Source: Micromonospora solifontis (lineage in GTDB: Bacteria; Actinomycetota; Actinomycetes; Mycobacteriales; Micromonosporaceae). From it: 43,556 nucleotides of DNA. The stretch is taken from assembly GCF_003725545.1 (NCBI RefSeq), contig NZ_RJLN01000046.1:1-43556 (forward strand), in the 5' to 3' direction. Every line of letters begins with the position of its first letter. The first letter of the stretch is position 1. Below are positions 41,774-43,556 of this stretch, piece after piece. Below the pieces are notes generated by a model. It did not search any database, was not told the origin of the DNA, and was given only the letters and a program-made list of their open reading frames with translations. Position numbers and translations under genes: made by a program.

Positions 41774-42983
41774 TCAGCACCGCCACACGCGCGGGCCCAG
41801 GTTCCGGACCTCCGCGTCGCCGGCACGCACGTGCCCCACGACCAGGCCCGTGTCGGACACGGCCACGGCCAGGCCGGTCTGCCCGCCGGGCACCTGCAGC
41901 TCGACCGCGGCCCCGCCGCGCAGCACGACGCCGTTCGCCACGACCCAGCCGGCGGCGTTGACCGCCTCTCCCGGACCGTCCACGGGCAGCTGGGTCACCT
42001 TGCCGGTCCGCAGGTCCCACACCGCCGCCGACCGGGACGGCCACAGGCCGCCCGTCGCCCAGCACACCCTGGGCCGCGTAGGCGGCACCGGTCTCGCCGG
42101 CCGGCACGGCGAGCTTCCGGCCCCTGCCCCGCTGATCCCAGACGTACGCCGCCTTCGCGACACCGTTCCGGTACATCGCGCCGACGACCGTCCCGTCGTC
42201 GGTGATGGCGTGGACGTTGGCGCCGGCGGGAAGCGGCAGCTTGACCGCGGCCGTGGACCCCGCCCGCCAGAGCAGGACGATGCTGTCCTTGCCTCCCGAG
42301 TTGCCCCGGGGCTCCGCGTTGATGACGACGTCGCCGGACGCGTTGACCGCCGGGGTCGGGTAGACGTGCCACTTCCCCGCCGGGGTGCGCAGCCGCGTGT
42401 ACGCGCCGTCTTCGTAGCGGAAGACGTACTCCTGCTCGCCGTCCTCCACCAGGCCCACCGCGATCCCGCTGGCGTTGACGGCGGTCACCTGGACCGACCT
42501 GCCGGGCACCGGCAACGCCCGCGGCGTGCCGTCGGTCCACAGCACCGGCCGGAAGTCCTGCCCGACCACGGCGTTGCCGACGATGTACCGCCCGGTCGGA
42601 TCCACCCCGCCGGCCGTCACATCCGTCATCCCGGCCGGCACGGGCAGCTCCGTCGCCGGGCACCCACCGGCCGAGGCCGCCGGGGTCGTCCGGGGCGCCG
42701 AGGTCGTCCGGGCCGCCGCCGTGGGGGTCCCGTCCGCCGACGCGGTCGCCGCGACCGACCGGCCGCCGGCCGGGGCCGCGCCGGGGTGCGTACCCGCCGC
42801 GGTCACGATGGACGGCACCGCCGCGAGCACGGCTGCCGCCAGCGCCACGCCTCCGGCCCCCTGAACCGAGTGGCGGCGAAAGGCACGCCGGCGACCGGCC
42901 TGGACCAGTGCGTCGATCTCGATCCGGGTGGCCGGTACGTCGACCGCTCGCAGCCGGTCCCGCAGTTCCTCTTCGTCGTTCAT
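41774..42983 (-). pseudogene. Membrane-anchored propeller-like protein of a SigE-family operon, frameshifted
   Basis: Starts MNDEEELRDRLRAVDVPATR after GGGAGGAC, with a membrane helix at about 44-62 (VALAAAVLAAVPSIVTAA), a Thr/Ala/Pro linker, then repeats of the form N-SG-VVG (VNASGIAVGLVEDG, ITDDGTVVGAMYRNG, VSDTGLVVGHVRAG) typical of an outside beta-propeller. The frame changes near 42051: upstream it reads QGVLGDG, and the homologous continuation WPSRSAAVWDLRTGKVTQLP is in another frame. Removing one G from GACGGGCGG restores it, and the span is 3n+1 long. Either a real mutation or a sequencing error. Such proteins are thought to sense the cell surface for the partner sigma factor. Confidence 0.75.
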
Positions 42984-43505
42984 GGCCGGGTCCTCCCTCC
43001 CTGTGTGACGGTGGCCGGACGTCCCGCGTCGAGCGCCGCGCGCAACGCGGCGAGACCCCGGGAGCACTGGCTCTTGACGTTGCCGACCGAGCACCCGGGG
43101 GCTTCCGCGGTCGCCTCCACCGACAGGTCGCCGAAGTAGCGCAGCACGACGACGGCCCGCTGGCCCTTCGGCAGCGCGCGCAGCGCCGTCAGCAGCCTGT
43201 CCCGCTCCTCGACCCCGTGCTCAACGGGGTCGGGCAGGTCCGGCAGGCGGTCGCCGAGCAGCACCCGGGGACCACCCGCGCCGCCGCTCGTCGAGGTAGC
43301 GCCGCACCAGGATCCGGTGCACGTACCCGTCGAGGTTGTCGGCGGCGGCGGCCCGCTTCCAGTGCACGTACAGCGCGGTGAGGGTGGCCTGGACGATGTC
43401 GTCCGCCTGGAAGGCGTCGGCGCAGAGCAGGTACGCCGTGCGGTGCAGGCGGGGTAACCGCGCCCGTACGTACTCGACGTACTCCCTTTCGAGGTCGGGC
43501 CGCAT
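42980..43505 (-). pseudogene. SigE-family ECF sigma factor, frameshifted
   Basis: Region 2 is in the first frame (RTAYLLCADAFQADDIVQAT, LDGYVHRILVRRYLDERRRG) and region 4 in the second (LLTALRALPKGQRAVVVLRY, SVGNVKSQCSRGLAALRA). Joining them needs removal of one C from TCCCCGGG at about 43267-43270, giving about 174 residues, the normal length. The span is 3n+1. Start ATG 43505 follows AAGGGAG. The stop overlaps the start of the propeller gene (ATGA), so the two form one coupled operon. In the sequence as given no working sigma factor is made. Confidence 0.8.
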
Positions 43506-43556
43506 CGTGCTCCCTTGGTCGGCTGGCGTGGAGGGTGAGCCTCGGTCGTCTCTAAG

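Overview
The window is very GC-rich, and its genes use GTG, TTG and apparently CTG starts beside ATG. An F420-type PPOX protein, a GPGG-motif membrane peptide, a SigE-family sigma operon, DUF6158/DUF6232/DUF3817 proteins and many starts placed 6-7 nt after a TANNNT box all point to an actinobacterium, most likely Micromonosporaceae (Micromonospora-like). This is chromosomal sequence. I see no rRNA, tRNA, CRISPR array, transposase or phage module.

Layout, left to right. (1) 1-6326: a minus-strand alpha-glucoside operon (binding lipoprotein, two permeases, LacI regulator, GH13 glucosidase cut by the window edge), with a LacI-type operator upstream and two intercistronic hairpins. (2) 6508-11381: a secreted M23 peptidase, TspO, a 48-aa GPGG membrane peptide, a phosphoesterase/BON/nucleotidyltransferase operon, a thymidylate-kinase-like protein and an SDR. 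(3) 11660-13553: murR-murQ, for recycling N-acetylmuramate-6-phosphate, with an operator lying over its own promoter. (4) 14033-19702: a group-2 sigma factor, an NlpC/P60 hydrolase and several small conserved actinobacterial proteins. (5) 19830-21388: DAHP synthase preceded by an aromatic-residue leader peptide and an attenuator. (6) 21355-27101: a catalase/phosphodiesterase-like protein, an M16 peptidase pair, asd, an F420-type PPOX protein and a CBS protein. (7) 27287-31377: an SCP2-like protein coupled to a glycogen-debranching-type enzyme, a VOC protein, a hydrolase relic and an acyltransferase. (8) 31448-36484: a two-component operon with one canonical and one degenerate kinase, then a deletion scar joining a truncated dehydrogenase to a truncated ECF sigma factor. 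(9) 36447-43505: a septum-formation-type lipoprotein, membrane and secreted proteins of unknown role, an alpha/beta hydrolase, a RibD-type reductase, and a SigE-family sigma/propeller operon in which both genes carry a one-base frameshift.

Regulation is the richest layer here. Twelve starts fit a leaderless pattern. Six promoters resemble the GTTT-N15-GGGTAT type used by SigF/SigB-class stress sigma factors, and these mostly precede small proteins of stress type or unknown function. There are two operators, one ribosome-mediated attenuator, and three kinds of intergenic palindrome. One palindrome occurs twice, in opposite orientations, with compensating base changes in its arms. No clearly new defence or biosynthetic system is visible. 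The attenuator, the palindrome family, the degenerate kinase and the gene-decay events are the most worthwhile leads.
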